Source: Sideroxydans sp. (GTDB taxonomy: Bacteria > Pseudomonadota > Gammaproteobacteria > Burkholderiales > Gallionellaceae). From it: 64,000 nt of DNA. This document shows positions 1 to 8,433 of this stretch, piece by piece. The stretch is from positions 62,001 to 126,000 of the forward strand of contig JAQTUV010000003.1 in the NCBI GenBank assembly GCA_028707175.1. The letters run 5' to 3'. Below the pieces are notes generated by a model. That model was not told where the DNA came from and searched no databases. It saw nothing but the letters and a program-made list of their open reading frames with translations. Every line of letters begins with the position of its first letter. The stretch's first letter is position 1. The position numbers and the translations under genes are program-made.

Positions 1-590
1 TGGCGTATAGCTTCTGGAACACGCTAAACGGTGTGGGCGATGGCGCGGATGCGGACGATAAATTTGCGCAGATGTTGCAAAAGCAACTCGACCATCGCTA
101 CAAGCAGCCTATGCATATCTGCGAGTTCACTTGGGATGCCATCCAAGCAGGCACGCTGACCTTTGACAAAACGAAGAACGACAAACACATCATCACGTTT
201 CATGATTCATGCAACGTGGCACGTGGATCACGCATGGGTGATTATGCGGGCGGTCAGTTCGAGATTCCTCGCAACATTATCAAAGCGTGTGCCAACAATT
301 TTGTCGAAATGGATCCCCGCACAACGCGTGAACAGACTTTCTGTTGCGGTGGTGGTGGAGGATTGCTGACGGATGATTTGCTCGATCTGCGCGTCAAAGG
401 CGCACTGCCACGCATGGAAGTGTTGCAACAGGTTAAGGATGAACAAGGCGTTAATTTTATGGCTACGATCTGTGCAATCTGTAAAGCACAGTTCACTAAG
501 GTTTTGCCCATTTATGGGTTCGAAAGAAAGATGGTCGGCGGGGTACACCAGCTGGTCAGCAATGCAATTATTCTTGGCGAAGATAAATAA
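1..590 (+). CDS. dsrK: DsrK C-terminal part, iron-sulfur subunit of the DsrMKJOP complex (5' end outside window)
   Basis: The gene is already open at the left edge (reading frame starts at base 3). The visible part is the C-terminal CCG domain of the heterodisulfide-reductase HdrD/GlpC family: a histidine-aspartate-serine-cysteine stretch (FHDSCNVARG), then FCCGGGGG and a late CAICKAQ. These cysteines match the pattern expected to bind a special [4Fe-4S] centre. In sulfur oxidisers DsrK is the cytoplasmic subunit thought to exchange electrons with the DsrC disulfide or trisulfide. The gene is followed after 15 nt, with a GGAGG site, by dsrL. Identity rests on both motif and context. The N-terminal ferredoxin domain cannot be checked here. 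Confidence 0.92.
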   Translation, partial: AYSFWNTLNGVGDGADADDKFAQMLQKQLDHRYKQPMHICEFTWDAIQAGTLTFDKTKNDKHIITFHDSCNVARGSRMGDYAGGQFEIPRNIIKACANNFVEMDPRTTREQTFCCGGGGGLLTDDLLDLRVKGALPRMEVLQQVKDEQGVNFMATICAICKAQFTKVLPIYGFERKMVGGVHQLVSNAIILGEDK

Positions 591-605
591 TTCACTGGAG
601 GCAAC

Positions 606-2573
606 ATGTCTGAAACAACCGTAACCCCGCAAAACATAACGTTCCGCCGCTACAAGGATGGCGATAACAAAGTTAAACGTTGGAACGAGCAAATCTTTCA
701 GGCTAGCCACACGCATAAATGTCCTACCTATATTCAATCGACACCACCTTGCCAAGGTAGTTGCCCTGCGGGAGAAGATATTCGCGGTTATTTGTCTATC
801 GTGCGTGGAACTGAAAAACCACCCGTTGGAGCAGATGGAAAACCAACTATGCCATGGCAAGAATATGCTTGGCGTCGTTTAACTGAAGCGAACCCATTTC
901 CTTCAGTGATGGGACGTGTATGTCCTGCACCCTGCGAGACAGGCTGTAACCGTAATGCTTTGGAAGACCATGTGGGGATCAACTCGGTTGAACATTTCTT
1001 GGGTGAATATGCGATCCAGAACAAATTGGGATTCATCAACAAGGCGACCCCCACAGGCAAGAAAGTCGCTGTCATCGGTGGTGGCCCAGCGAGCTTGTCT
1101 TGCGCGTATCAATTGACGCTCAAAGGCCATGAAGTAACCGTATTCGACGATCACGAACATCTGGGCGGCATGATGCGTTACGGCATTCCAGGTTTCCGTA
1201 CACCGCGAGATGTATTGGATGCTGAGATTCAGCGCATCATCGACCTAGGTGTTAAGACGCGCATGAACTGCCGTATCGGCACTGACATCTCGTTGGAGCA
1301 GATTCGTAAAGATTACGATGCAGTGTTCCTTGGAATGGGCGCACAAGCGGGTCGTGCTTTACCACTGGCAGACAGTGCTGCCCCTAACGTGGTTACAGCG
1401 ACTGCTTTCCTGAAAGCCTTCAACGATGGTCGTTTGCAGCATGTGGGTAAACGTGTCGTCGTCGTGGGCGGTGGTGATACTTCTATCGACGTGGCGACTG
1501 TTGCTCGTCGTTTGGGTCACTTGGAGAGTTCTACACCAACTGATTTCGAACAAGCCATCGCAGGTCAGATGGCTCACGATGTGGCTGAAGTTTCTGTGAA
1601 GCAGGGCGCTGATGTGACGCTGACTTCAATCTTCAATATAGACAAGATGCAAGCAAATAAGCACGAGATCGAACAGGCATTGGCAGAAGGTATCGCGATT
1701 CGCGGTAGCTTGGCTCCTGTGTCTATCGTTCGTGGTGCGGATGGACGTGCGACAGCACTGCGTGTCATCCAATGCGAAGCTAAGTTCGTCGGTGGCCGGT
1801 TGGAGATCAAGAATATCGAAGGAACGGAACAAGATATTCCTGCGGATTTGATCGTGTCAGCGATTGGTCAAGCAGTCGATTTCACCGGATTAGAAGAATT
1901 CAATAACGGCAAGGGTGCAGTCAGCACTGACAAGAATTATCTGGTTGCAGGACAAAAAGGCGTGTTTGCGGGTGGCGACATCATCCGTCCTCATTTGCTG
2001 ACTACCGCAATCGGTCATGGTTCTATCGCAGCTGATGGGATCGACAATTTCTTGAATGGCATGGACTTGGAAAAACGTCCAAAGATCGATGCACATCAAT
2101 TCGATCTGATGCGCAAGATGATGGAAAAAGGCTTGGAAGTTAAAAACACGAGCGAGCCTTTGCGCGGGACGGACAAATCCAATGTGGCGATTCACAACTT
2201 TGATGATCGTTCTGATCGCTACGTCATTCCACATGAGAAATTATTCATGGGACATTTCGCCATCGTTGCGCGTAACAAACGCAATGTCGTCACTCTGAAT
2301 GAGCAAGAAGCACTAGGTAACTTTGAAGACCGATTGGGTGTGTTAGTACAAGAGCAAGCGGTTGCAGAGGCCAAGCGTTGTATGAGTTGCGGTATGTGTT
2401 TTGAGTGCGATAACTGTGTGATGTATTGCCCGCAAACCGCTGTGTTCCGCGTGCCGAAAGCTAAAGCGACACTCGGACGTTATGTCGATACCGATTACAA
2501 CAAATGTATTGGTTGCCACATATGCGCTGATGTTTGCCCAACTGGTTACATTCAAATGGGGCTGGGTGACTGA
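606..2573 (+). CDS. dsrL: DsrL, NAD(P)H:acceptor oxidoreductase of the Dsr system
   Basis: A 655-aa iron-sulfur flavoprotein of the glutamate synthase small-subunit (GltD) type. Visible in order: an N-terminal cysteine set for an Fe-S cluster (about residues 40-115), an FAD-binding GGGPASLSCAYQ loop near residue 158, an NADPH-type GGGDTSID loop near 288, an FAD-binding AGGDIIRPH segment near 455, and a C-terminal ferredoxin domain with two [4Fe-4S] motifs (CMSCGMCFECDNC; CIGCHICADVCP). In rDsr sulfur oxidisers DsrL works with DsrAB and moves electrons to NAD(P)+. It is preceded by a GGAGG site and its TGA overlaps the ATG of dsrJ, so translation is probably coupled. Confidence 0.95.
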   Translation: MSETTVTPQNITFRRYKDGDNKVKRWNEQIFQASHTHKCPTYIQSTPPCQGSCPAGEDIRGYLSIVRGTEKPPVGADGKPTMPWQEYAWRRLTEANPFPSVMGRVCPAPCETGCNRNALEDHVGINSVEHFLGEYAIQNKLGFINKATPTGKKVAVIGGGPASLSCAYQLTLKGHEVTVFDDHEHLGGMMRYGIPGFRTPRDVLDAEIQRIIDLGVKTRMNCRIGTDISLEQIRKDYDAVFLGMGAQAGRALPLADSAAPNVVTATAFLKAFNDGRLQHVGKRVVVVGGGDTSIDVATVARRLGHLESSTPTDFEQAIAGQMAHDVAEVSVKQGADVTLTSIFNIDKMQANKHEIEQALAEGIAIRGSLAPVSIVRGADGRATALRVIQCEAKFVGGRLEIKNIEGTEQDIPADLIVSAIGQAVDFTGLEEFNNGKGAVSTDKNYLVAGQKGVFAGGDIIRPHLLTTAIGHGSIAADGIDNFLNGMDLEKRPKIDAHQFDLMRKMMEKGLEVKNTSEPLRGTDKSNVAIHNFDDRSDRYVIPHEKLFMGHFAIVARNKRNVVTLNEQEALGNFEDRLGVLVQEQAVAEAKRCMSCGMCFECDNCVMYCPQTAVFRVPKAKATLGRYVDTDYNKCIGCHICADVCPTGYIQMGLGD

Positions 2574-2944
2574 TGAAGATCCTCGTATCCCTGCTGTTGT
2601 CTCTTTGCTTATCTGTTACTTCGTGGGCAGGGGAGTCGGCTGTGCCAAAGCTCGATATGGGTAAGGGGGGGCAGTGCGTCAAAGATACGCAGTGGATGCG
2701 CAAGAATCATATGCACATGCTCAAGCACCAGCGTGATGAGACTGTGCGCAAGGGAATTCGAGGTGAAAACAGTCTTAAGAACTGTATCGAGTGTCATGCG
2801 AGTTTAAAGGATGACAGCGTGATTGCTCGTGAGGACAGCTTCTGTGTGGGCTGCCATCGCTATGAGGCAGTGAAGATCGACTGTTTCGAATGTCATTCAG
2901 GAAAGCGGAAGAGTGCATGGTTGCAGCAGAGGAATGCGAAATGA
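2573..2944 (+). CDS. dsrJ: DsrJ, periplasmic triheme cytochrome c
   Basis: A 123-aa exported protein. The first 20 residues form a Sec signal peptide (MKILVSLLLSLC then SVTSWAG). Three CXXCH heme sites lie close together in the C-terminal half: CIECH, CVGCH and CFECH. This is the triheme pattern of DsrJ, the periplasmic subunit of DsrMKJOP. The start codon overlaps the dsrL stop (ATGA), and the gene's own TGA overlaps the ATG of dsrO, so dsrL-dsrJ-dsrO form a tightly coupled unit. Confidence 0.93.
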   Translation: MKILVSLLLSLCLSVTSWAGESAVPKLDMGKGGQCVKDTQWMRKNHMHMLKHQRDETVRKGIRGENSLKNCIECHASLKDDSVIAREDSFCVGCHRYEAVKIDCFECHSGKRKSAWLQQRNAK

Positions 2945-3654
2945 GCGATATCAATCTGCAACGTAGAAACTTTTTGAAGACCGCTGCTGGGGCGGCAATG
3001 GTGAGTGTTGCACCGGGCATGTTGTTGTTCGATGTCGCTCACGGCAATCCGAATGCGGTAGGGAAAGTGCGCTGGGGCATGCTCATCGATGCTGAGTCAT
3101 GTAAGCCGGGTTGTAATGATTGTGTGAGCGCATGTAATAAAGAAAATGGATTGTCTGGCGGGACTGCACCGACGGACTCTCAATGGATTCGCAAGATCGA
3201 GATCAAAGATGTCAGTACCGGGCGTGAAGTCTCGTTGCCGATGATGTGCCAGCATTGTGAACATCCCCCTTGTGTCGATGTTTGCCCAACTGGTGCTTCA
3301 TTTAAACGTGTCGATGGCATTGTGTTGGTGGATAAACACCGTTGCATCGGTTGCCGCTATTGCATGATGGCTTGTCCGTACAAAGCGCGTTCTTTTGTTC
3401 ACGAGCCATTGAGTGATCAAAATCCAGATGTACCACGCGGTAAAGGTACGGTTGAAAGTTGTACTTTATGCGTACATCGTATCGATCAAGGTGGGCAGCC
3501 AGCCTGTGCTGAGGCCTGCACGAATAAGGCTATTTTGTTCGGTGATTTGAATGATCCGAATAGCGAGATCAGCAAAAAGATTCATGAGGTCGCTTCTATT
3601 CAGCTTCGTGCTGACTTAGGCCTTAATACAGGCATTCGTTTTCAGGGGCTATAA
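2941..3654 (+). CDS. dsrO: DsrO, periplasmic ferredoxin-like subunit with Tat signal
   Basis: The ATG at 2941 (ATGA overlap with dsrJ) gives 237 aa beginning with a twin-arginine signal, RRNFLKTAAGAAM, which indicates Tat export in a folded state. The mature part has ferredoxin clusters of the DmsB/HybA family: CKPGCNDCVSACNK, CQHCEHPPCVDVCP, CIGCRYCMMACP and CTLCVHR with a late CAEAC. It passes electrons between the DsrJ hemes and the membrane subunit DsrP. An in-frame start further upstream would bury the Tat motif inside the protein, so it is less likely. Confidence 0.93.
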   Translation: MSDINLQRRNFLKTAAGAAMVSVAPGMLLFDVAHGNPNAVGKVRWGMLIDAESCKPGCNDCVSACNKENGLSGGTAPTDSQWIRKIEIKDVSTGREVSLPMMCQHCEHPPCVDVCPTGASFKRVDGIVLVDKHRCIGCRYCMMACPYKARSFVHEPLSDQNPDVPRGKGTVESCTLCVHRIDQGGQPACAEACTNKAILFGDLNDPNSEISKKIHEVASIQLRADLGLNTGIRFQGL

Positions 3655-4836
3655 ATGAGCGATCACCCAACGATGTATATCAAAAACCGTTTGTACTGGG
3701 TGCTGCTTGCAGCAGGTGCCCTCGTTATGCTGTTTGGTTTTTATGCAGTGCATATGATGGAGCACCAAGGCCATATCATTACAGGCATGAATAATCAGAT
3801 CGTGTGGGGCATACCTCATGTGTTTGCCATATTCATGATTGTGTCTGCTTCTGGTGTGTTGAACGTAGCATCCATTGGCTCTGTTTTTGGAAAGATTATT
3901 TATAAAGCGCGCGCACCATTGGCGAGTCTTCTCTCAATCGCAATGTTGGCTGGGGGATTGACGGTGTTGATGTTGGATCTTGGCAGGCCTGATCGCATCA
4001 TCGTCGCCGCGACGAATTTCAACCCGACCTCCCTATTCGCATGGAACGTGGTGCTGTATTCAGGCATGTTCTCCTTGGTCATCGTTTATCTGTGGACCAT
4101 GATGGAGCAACGGATGAATCCCTATTCCAAGACTGCGGGGATTGCGGTGTTTGCATGGCGCTTCATTCTGACGACGGGAACGGGTTTGATTTTCGCTTTT
4201 TTGCCCGCACGCCAAGCTTATGGTTCGGCTATGTTGCCTCCTATGTTCATCGTACTTTCGTTCGCTTGGGGATTGGCTGTGTTTCATGTGGTACAGACTT
4301 CAATCTATGCGTGGAATGAGAAGTGGCTCGATCCAGCAATCTTGCAACGTAAGAAAAATCTTCTGGGAATCTTCGTCATCGGTTCTTTGTACATGGTTGC
4401 CACGTACCATCTAACTAACTTGTATTTTTCTCATCAGATTGGTTTTGAACGGTTCATCTTGAAGGATGGCGGCGTGTATCCAAGCTTATTCTGGTGGGGA
4501 TATGTGCTCTTGGGTAATGTGATTCCGCTATTTTTGATTTACATGCCAGGCTTGGGTAAAAGTAAATGTGTGATGGCGGCTTCTATGATGATCATCATCG
4601 GCGCATTCTCGCTGTTGTATGTGTTCATCATTGGTGGTCAGGCTTATCCACTCAACATCTTCCCCGGCTACGAAGTCAGTAGCACTTTCGGAGATGGGAA
4701 AATTGCGCAATACCAGCCTTCGCTGTATGAGTTCTTGCTAGGTTTCGGCGGTCTAGCCGTTGCCTTCATGATCACGACCGTGAGCGTTCGCGTGCTGAAT
4801 TTCATGCCGCAAGATAAGCCGTACATCGCTGATTAA
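3655..4836 (+). CDS. dsrP: DsrP, integral membrane quinone-interacting subunit (NrfD family)
   Basis: A 393-aa very hydrophobic protein with about ten membrane helices of the NrfD/PsrC family. These subunits hold no cofactor of their own in most members and exchange electrons with the quinone pool. The ATG follows the dsrO stop with no gap. Together with DsrO and DsrJ it makes the periplasmic-facing half of the Dsr membrane complex. The order L-J-O-P-N matches known sulfur-oxidiser clusters. Confidence 0.93.
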   Translation: MSDHPTMYIKNRLYWVLLAAGALVMLFGFYAVHMMEHQGHIITGMNNQIVWGIPHVFAIFMIVSASGVLNVASIGSVFGKIIYKARAPLASLLSIAMLAGGLTVLMLDLGRPDRIIVAATNFNPTSLFAWNVVLYSGMFSLVIVYLWTMMEQRMNPYSKTAGIAVFAWRFILTTGTGLIFAFLPARQAYGSAMLPPMFIVLSFAWGLAVFHVVQTSIYAWNEKWLDPAILQRKKNLLGIFVIGSLYMVATYHLTNLYFSHQIGFERFILKDGGVYPSLFWWGYVLLGNVIPLFLIYMPGLGKSKCVMAASMMIIIGAFSLLYVFIIGGQAYPLNIFPGYEVSSTFGDGKIAQYQPSLYEFLLGFGGLAVAFMITTVSVRVLNFMPQDKPYIAD

Positions 4837-4854
4837 GATCGTAGGGACGCTGCC

Positions 4855-6252
4855 ATGAACCGTATGCTGATTTCGGCAGCACACAAATCCTCTGGAAAAA
4901 CCATGGTCAGCATCGGTCTGTGCGCTGCGTTGGCAGCGCGCGGCCATGCGGTTCAGCCGTTCAAAAAAGGCCCTGACTATATCGATCCGATGTGGCTGTC
5001 ACAGGCTGCGGGGCATCCTTGCCGTAACCTAGACCTTTACCTGATGGAGAATGACGATGTCGTGTCGACCTTTGCGCGCCATGAGTCAGAAATCAATCTG
5101 GTGGAAGGTAACAAAGGCTTGTATGACGGCCTTGCGCTGGATGGCAGCAACAGCAATGCCGCACTTGCCAAATTGCTGGACTTGCCCGTGGTGTTGGTCA
5201 TCGACGCGCGTGGCATGACACGTGGTATCGCGCCGCTGATCTTGGGATATCAGGCATTCGATAAAGATATTCGCATCGCCGGCGTGATCCTCAACAACCT
5301 TGGTGGCAAGCGCCACGAATCCAAGCTAAGACAAGTCATCGAACATTACACCGATGTTCCCGTGATCGGCGCCATCCAACATGATGAGCGGCTCTCCATC
5401 ATCGAGCGTCATCTGGGATTGATGCCTAGCAACGAATCCATCGTGGCCACTGCAAAGATCAAACAGATCGGCGAAGCCATCGCTGAACAGGTCGATCTGG
5501 ATAGCTTGCTTGCAATAACGCAAAAGCAACCACTCTCTGTTCCCCACCTTGCGGAAGTACGTGCCATCACTGCGGGTGACAAGGTGCGTGTCGGTGTCGC
5601 GCGTGACCGTGCTTTCGGGTTCTATTACGCAGATGATCTGGATGCTTTGCAGGCTGCAGGCGCAGAGTTGGTCCCGTTCGATACCCTCAACGATGGTCAT
5701 CTGCCAGAGGTCGACGCGCTGTATATCGGCGGCGGTTTTCCCGAGGCATGTGCGGTCGAGTTGGAAGCCAACACCACATTGCGCAACGAGATCAAACAAG
5801 CCATCGAGAGCGGCATGCCTGCCTACGCCGAATGCGGTGGGTTGATGTATCTCTCGCGTCGCATCGATTATCAAGGGCGTAGTTTTGAGATGGTCGGTGC
5901 GATCCCCGGCGATGTGAAGATGCATGCCAAACCCATCGGTCGCGGCTATGTGCATCTGCGCGAGGATGCCGAACATCCTTGGCCGCGCCCAGATGTTCCT
6001 GCACGCCAGATCAAAGCTCACGAGTTCCATTATTCGAGCCTAGAGAATCTTCCTGCCGACATGCGCTTCGCTTACCATGTGGAGCGCGGCTTCGGCATCG
6101 ACGGCGAGCGAGACGGTCTGATCATCCATAATCTACTGGCTTCCTACACGCATCTACGCACTATCGGTAGTTGCTATTGGGCATCCCGTTTCGTTGCTTT
6201 TGTGCGTCGCTGCAAACTGCAATCATTAACCCTAATCAAAGAGAAAGCATGA
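4855..6252 (+). CDS. dsrN: DsrN, siroheme amidase (cobyrinate a,c-diamide synthase family)
   Basis: A 465-aa CobB/CbiA-type glutamine amidotransferase. The N-terminal domain carries a P-loop (AAHKSSGKTMVSIGL); the C-terminal class I glutaminase domain has the nucleophile region AECGGLMYL and a late FHYSSLEN histidine. DsrN is thought to amidate siroheme to the siroamide form used by DsrAB. Placement directly after dsrP fits this rather than cobalamin synthesis, for which no other gene is present. The stop overlaps the start of the next gene. Confidence 0.92.
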   Translation: MNRMLISAAHKSSGKTMVSIGLCAALAARGHAVQPFKKGPDYIDPMWLSQAAGHPCRNLDLYLMENDDVVSTFARHESEINLVEGNKGLYDGLALDGSNSNAALAKLLDLPVVLVIDARGMTRGIAPLILGYQAFDKDIRIAGVILNNLGGKRHESKLRQVIEHYTDVPVIGAIQHDERLSIIERHLGLMPSNESIVATAKIKQIGEAIAEQVDLDSLLAITQKQPLSVPHLAEVRAITAGDKVRVGVARDRAFGFYYADDLDALQAAGAELVPFDTLNDGHLPEVDALYIGGGFPEACAVELEANTTLRNEIKQAIESGMPAYAECGGLMYLSRRIDYQGRSFEMVGAIPGDVKMHAKPIGRGYVHLREDAEHPWPRPDVPARQIKAHEFHYSSLENLPADMRFAYHVERGFGIDGERDGLIIHNLLASYTHLRTIGSCYWASRFVAFVRRCKLQSLTLIKEKA

Positions 6253-6854
6253 TGAACACAAGCCTATATCAAGCTGCTATCGCAGCATTCGACCAAGCCA
6301 ATGCACAAGATCCGAACAAGGAGATGTCCGAAGGTCGTGAATTTCCAAAGGAGCTGCTATACGCACAGCGTATGACTGAGATGCAGGAGCGTTTTGCACC
6401 AGACGCATCAGAGGCTGTGAAGCTGGCCTGCCGTGCCCAACACATCCAGCGCTGGAAAAGTCCGCGTAGCGACTACCCAATGGACAAAAAAGGTTACATG
6501 TTGTGGCGCACCAACCTTTACAAGTTCCATGCCGAGACCGCTGGCGCACTGATGAAGCAAGTCGGTTACGACGACGAGATGATCAATCGCGTGAAGACTG
6601 TCGTCGGCAAGAAGGAATTGAAGACGAATCCAGAGACACAGCTAATGGAAGACGTGGTCGATCTGACATTTATCGAACATTACATGCTGCATTTCGCTTC
6701 GCAAAAGCCAGATTACGACGAAGCAAAGTGGATTGTCATCATCAAAAAGACATGGGACAAGATGTCGGACAGCGCTCACCAATTCGCACTGGCTGGCAAG
6801 ATTAAGTTGCCAGAAGCCTTGGTGCCATTGATCTTGAAGGCGGTGCAGGGCTAA
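6249..6854 (+). CDS. DUF4202 family protein
   Basis: A 201-aa soluble protein, rich in conserved polar motifs (EMSEGREFPKELLYAQRM; RAQHIQRWKSPRSDYPMDK; FIEHYMLHF). I recognise it as DUF4202, a helical family often next to sulfite or sulfate metabolism genes; its reaction is not known. The histidine and acidic residues suggest an HD-like metal-binding helical fold, but this is inference. The start overlaps the dsrN stop (ATGATG, either ATG possible), so it belongs to the dsr transcript. Confidence 0.8.
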   Translation: MMNTSLYQAAIAAFDQANAQDPNKEMSEGREFPKELLYAQRMTEMQERFAPDASEAVKLACRAQHIQRWKSPRSDYPMDKKGYMLWRTNLYKFHAETAGALMKQVGYDDEMINRVKTVVGKKELKTNPETQLMEDVVDLTFIEHYMLHFASQKPDYDEAKWIVIIKKTWDKMSDSAHQFALAGKIKLPEALVPLILKAVQG

Positions 6855-6857
6855 TTG

Positions 6858-6990
6858 GTGTGGGTCAGGCAGCAGCCTGACAGCAAATGGTTGGGTTAAA
6901 ACCCAACCTACATGCAGCGAGAAAGTTTTATGGGTTTTGTAGGTCAGGCTTTTGCCTGACAGCAAGCAGTCGGGTTAAAACCCGACCTAC
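6858..6990. repeat. Two tandem REP-like palindromic units between DUF4202 and cysG
   Basis: Two copies of a roughly 53-bp unit (6858-6911 and 6939-6990). Each unit holds two hairpins: TCAGGC/GCCTGA and a GGGTT-AAA-ACCC stem, bounded by GTRGGT and ACCTAC. The same unit recurs at 19117, and degenerate forms occur at 15475 and 20443. This is the form of REP/BIME repeats mobilised by RAYT transposases. No transposase gene is visible here. Confidence 0.75.
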
Positions 6991-7017
6991 GATTAATACA
7001 ACCGAGATGAGCCCAAA

Positions 7018-8394
7018 ATGGATTTCTTACCGATATTTGCCAATGTAAAAAACAAACGCTGCCTCGTAGTGGGGGGCGGTTCCGTTGGTGCGCGCAAAGC
7101 GGGCGTGCTGTTGGATGCGGGCGCGAAGGTGCGTGTGGTTGCGCCACAGATTGACGATGAGTTGAAAGTTAAAACAAACGTTGAAAGTATCTTTGAACGT
7201 TTTGAAGCGAAGCATCTGGATGGTGTGAGCCTCATCATTGCTGCGACCAATGATCGTGAAGTGAACAAACAAGTCTCCGAGCTGGCGCAAGCTCGAAACA
7301 TCCCAGTGAACGTAGTGGATGATCCTGAACTGTGCAGCTTCATCATGCCGGCCATAATGGATCGATCACCCTTGATGGTGGCGTTCTCCAGTGGTGGTGC
7401 TTCGCCCGTATTGACACGCATGATGCGCGGCAAACTAGAGACAGTCATTCCGCAAAACTACAGTCGTCTCGCAGCTTTTGCGGAACGCTTCCGCGAATTG
7501 GTCAAAACCAAAGTTACCAACCCAGCCAAGCGCCGTATCTTCTGGGAGAACGCGCTGGATGGCGTGGTCGCAGAGAAAGTGCTGACCGGTGACGAGAGCA
7601 GTGCCGAAGCCATGCTGCAACAGATGTTGGCGAATGAAGACAACATTGTGCGCGGCGAGGTGTATCTGGTGGGTGCGGGTCCCGGTGATCCTGATCTACT
7701 CACCTTCCGTGCTTTGCGTTTGATGCAAAAAGCCGATGTGGTGGTGTACGACGCTTTGGTATCGCAGCCTATCGTCGATATGACACGGCGCGATGCAGAG
7801 CGTATCTATGTTGGCAAACGACGTGCCGACCATGCTTTGCCACAGGAGGAGATCAATCTCTTGCTGGTACGTCTGGCTAAAGAAGGCAAGCGAGTATTGC
7901 GCCTCAAAGGCGGTGACCCGTTCATCTTTGGACGTGGTGGTGAAGAGATCGAAACGTTGGCGGCGGAAGGTATTCCTTTCCAAGTGGTGCCGGGTATCAC
8001 TGCTGCATCGGGAGTCGCTTCTTATGCGGGTATTCCACTGACGCATCGTGACTATGCGCAATCTTGTGTGTTCGTCACTGGACATCTGAAAGACGGGACC
8101 ATGAATTTGGATTGGGAGCAGCTCGCACGCCCCAAACAAACCGTCGTTGTGTATATGGGTTTGCACGGTCTAGACATCTTATGCGGCAAGCTGGTCGAGC
8201 ATGGCTTGCCTAGCACCACCCCCATCGCCATCGTGCAGCAGGGTACGACACCCAACCAGCGTGTGTTCACCGGTACGTTGGCAACCTTACCCGGTATCGC
8301 CGAGCGTGAAAAACCGCAAGCACCGACACTCATCATTGTTGGTGGCGTGGTGAGCCTGCGAGAGAAACTGGCTTGGTTCCACCCTCAAGGATAG
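7018..8394 (+). CDS. cysG: Siroheme synthase CysG (dehydrogenase/ferrochelatase plus uroporphyrinogen-III methyltransferase)
   Basis: A 458-aa fusion enzyme that makes siroheme from uroporphyrinogen III. The N-terminal domain has an NAD-binding loop, [16 protein letters not shown], for precorrin-2 oxidation and iron insertion. The C-terminal SUMT domain starts near residue 215 with [19 protein letters not shown] and has [17 protein letters not shown] and [20 protein letters not shown]. Length and domain order are normal for CysG. Within the dsr neighbourhood its product supplies DsrAB, with DsrN adding the amide. Confidence 0.95.
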   Translation: MDFLPIFANVKNKRCLVVGGGSVGARKAGVLLDAGAKVRVVAPQIDDELKVKTNVESIFERFEAKHLDGVSLIIAATNDREVNKQVSELAQARNIPVNVVDDPELCSFIMPAIMDRSPLMVAFSSGGASPVLTRMMRGKLETVIPQNYSRLAAFAERFRELVKTKVTNPAKRRIFWENALDGVVAEKVLTGDESSAEAMLQQMLANEDNIVRGEVYLVGAGPGDPDLLTFRALRLMQKADVVVYDALVSQPIVDMTRRDAERIYVGKRRADHALPQEEINLLLVRLAKEGKRVLRLKGGDPFIFGRGGEEIETLAAEGIPFQVVPGITAASGVASYAGIPLTHRDYAQSCVFVTGHLKDGTMNLDWEQLARPKQTVVVYMGLHGLDILCGKLVEHGLPSTTPIAIVQQGTTPNQRVFTGTLATLPGIAEREKPQAPTLIIVGGVVSLREKLAWFHPQG

Positions 8395-8433
8395 GGCTGT
8401 CGTTTTTTAACCGTCACGCATCAAGGGCACATC

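Noticed and set aside
228-860. 210-aa minus-strand frame opposite dsrK and dsrL
   Set aside because: It lies wholly antisense to two well-supported dsr genes and shows no family pattern.
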